Assembly: GCA_937952895.1 (NCBI GenBank)
Contig: CALFYC010000083.1
Span: 1-7,295, forward strand
Direction of reading: 5' to 3'
Length of the DNA stretch: 7,295 bases
Source: an uncultured Neisseriaceae bacterium
GTDB lineage: Bacteria; Pseudomonadota; Gammaproteobacteria; Burkholderiales; UBA11063
Part shown: positions 6,786 through 7,295 of the stretch, piece by piece
Position numbering within the stretch: position 1 is the first letter of the stretch
Layout of the letters: every line of letters starts with the position of its first letter
Notes under the pieces: generated by a model
Told to the model about the DNA's origin: nothing
Database searches by the model: none
What the model saw: the letters and a program-made list of their open reading frames with translations, nothing else
Position numbers and translations under genes: made by a program

Positions 6786-7156
6786 TGGAAAAGGTGATGG
6801 TGGCCAAGTCGCGTAACCTGGAAGGTACCAGTACCGTGATCTGCGGCACGCGCTATGGCAACGTCATGGCATCTCGCGGATCGGTCATTCCTCTGTTCAT
6901 TGACCAGATGCGGGCAGGTAAGCCACTGACCATTACCGATCCCGACATGACCCGTTTCATGATGACCCTGGCAGATGCGGTGGATCTGGTGCTCTATGCC
7001 TTTGAGCATGGCAACAATGGCGACATGTTTGTGCAGAAGGCGCCTGCTGCGACGGTGGAAACGCTGGCCAAGGCGCTCACCAGTATGCTGGGCAAGCCCG
7101 ATCATCCCATTCAGGTGATCGGCACGCGCCATGGTGAGAAGGCCTTTGAGGCGCTG
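6752..7156 (+). CDS. capE: UDP-N-acetylglucosamine 4,6-dehydratase, CapE/WbjB type (internal fragment)
   Basis: An internal piece of a nucleotide-sugar dehydratase/epimerase of the extended short-chain dehydrogenase family, the class that starts UDP-L-FucNAc or similar sugar synthesis for capsule and O-antigen. The readable part runs from PINAMGISKAMMEK through CGTRYGNVMASRGSVIPLF, ITDPDMTRFMMTLADAVDLV, GDMFVQKAPAATVETLAKAL and IQVIGTRHGEKAFEAL. MGISK is the position of the usual Tyr-x-x-x-Lys active site; methionine in place of tyrosine is, from memory, normal in CapE. The ATG at 6764 is therefore this internal methionine, not a start. The N-terminal nucleotide-binding Rossmann part, over 100 residues, is missing, and the normal C-terminus (LLSREE and beyond) is replaced from about 7157. 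G+C is about 55% in two lines counted by hand, far above the rest. The fragment belongs to another organism. Confidence 0.88.
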
Positions 7157-7295
7157 CGTGATGAACGAATCGCATACTTCGGCACTGTCCAACACGTGCT
7201 CTCCGACAATGGAGCCCAGCGGGAGCGGGTTTTGTTACTTACGAACAAAACGATGTTCTTGTGCACGGCAACGTCGGATATCCTTAGGTATTGAC
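7157..7295. other. Unidentified tail, probably a third chimeric piece
   Basis: After EAL the dehydratase family continues LLSREE and an acidic, tyrosine-rich stretch; here the open frame instead gives RDERIAYFGTVQHVLSDN and onwards to TGA at 7292-7294, which I do not recognise. The other five frames give nothing I recognise either. An 8-bp inverted repeat, GTTTTGTT (7229-7236) and AACAAAAC (7244-7251), flanks a 7-base spacer. The base composition is intermediate to GC-rich and bacterial-looking. No adapter that I know matches it. Confidence 0.5.

Noticed and set aside
6689..7195. 168-residue open frame on the minus strand, rich in His, Arg and Gly
   Set aside because: It crosses the chimeric junction at 6751-6769, so it cannot exist in one genome, and it mirrors the conserved dehydratase on the other strand. 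Long antisense frames are expected in GC-rich genes.
7229..7251. Inverted repeat GTTTTGTT / AACAAAAC as a recombination site, attC or CRISPR repeat
   Set aside because: It occurs once, lacks the core motifs of integron sites, and has no repeats or integrase nearby. It lies in an unidentified chimeric tail, so no function can be supported.
6764..7294. A complete 176-residue gene starting at the ATG at 6764
   Set aside because: This methionine is the internal active-site position of a CapE-like dehydratase, the upstream codons PINA are already in frame, and the last 45 residues are foreign. It is a fragment, not a short gene.
6770..7295. Horizontally acquired capsule island next to acetoacetyl-CoA synthetase
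   Set aside because: The G+C shift would suit transfer, but both genes are broken at one short overlap, with no mobile element, repeat or tRNA at the border, and the contig already carries adapter sequence. A chimera is simpler.

Overview
The window is mostly one stretch of an AT-rich bacterial chromosome, with foreign sequence joined at both ends. Positions 1-40 are Illumina library sequence: the end of an i5 index plus the TruSeq read-1 adapter. Positions 41 to about 6769 are continuous, very AT-rich DNA (about 30% G+C, lower in places) with coherent gene structure. From about 6770 the composition jumps to roughly 55% G+C in the middle of a gene, and the sequence becomes a fragment of an unrelated gene. 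A last piece (about 7157-7295) matches neither. The window is best read as a chimeric contig, not as a natural locus with a newly acquired island.

The AT-rich part suggests a low-GC member of the Gamma- or Betaproteobacteria. The grounds are type II secretion pseudopilins in proteobacterial order (gspG-gspH-gspI), a fused FAD/Fe-S D-lactate-dehydrogenase-like enzyme, and acetoacetyl-CoA synthetase. I cannot name the genus.

Layout. On the minus strand, reading leftwards from about 1204: an extended -10 promoter, gspG (major pseudopilin), a 15-bp hairpin, gspH, then gspI, which is cut off by the adapter. On the plus strand, diverging from the same 150-base intergenic region: an isopenicillin-N-synthase-like Fe(II)/2-oxoglutarate oxygenase. 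Then a 200-base gap, a 919-residue FAD-linked oxidase fused to Fe-S and CCG domains, a 90-base gap with a possible promoter, and acetoacetyl-CoA synthetase, which loses its C-terminal quarter at the chimeric junction. Beyond the junction lies an internal piece of a CapE/WbjB-type UDP-N-acetylglucosamine 4,6-dehydratase.

How the genes work together: GspG, GspH and GspI are parts of the same periplasmic pseudopilus. The D-lactate-type dehydrogenase and acetoacetyl-CoA synthetase both feed small organic acids (a 2-hydroxy acid, and acetoacetate from ketone bodies or polyhydroxybutyrate) into central metabolism, so their adjacency is plausible but not proof of a pathway. The oxygenase has no clear partner here. 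I found no convincing undescribed system. The most important results are the assembly artefacts and the hairpin inside the gsp operon.
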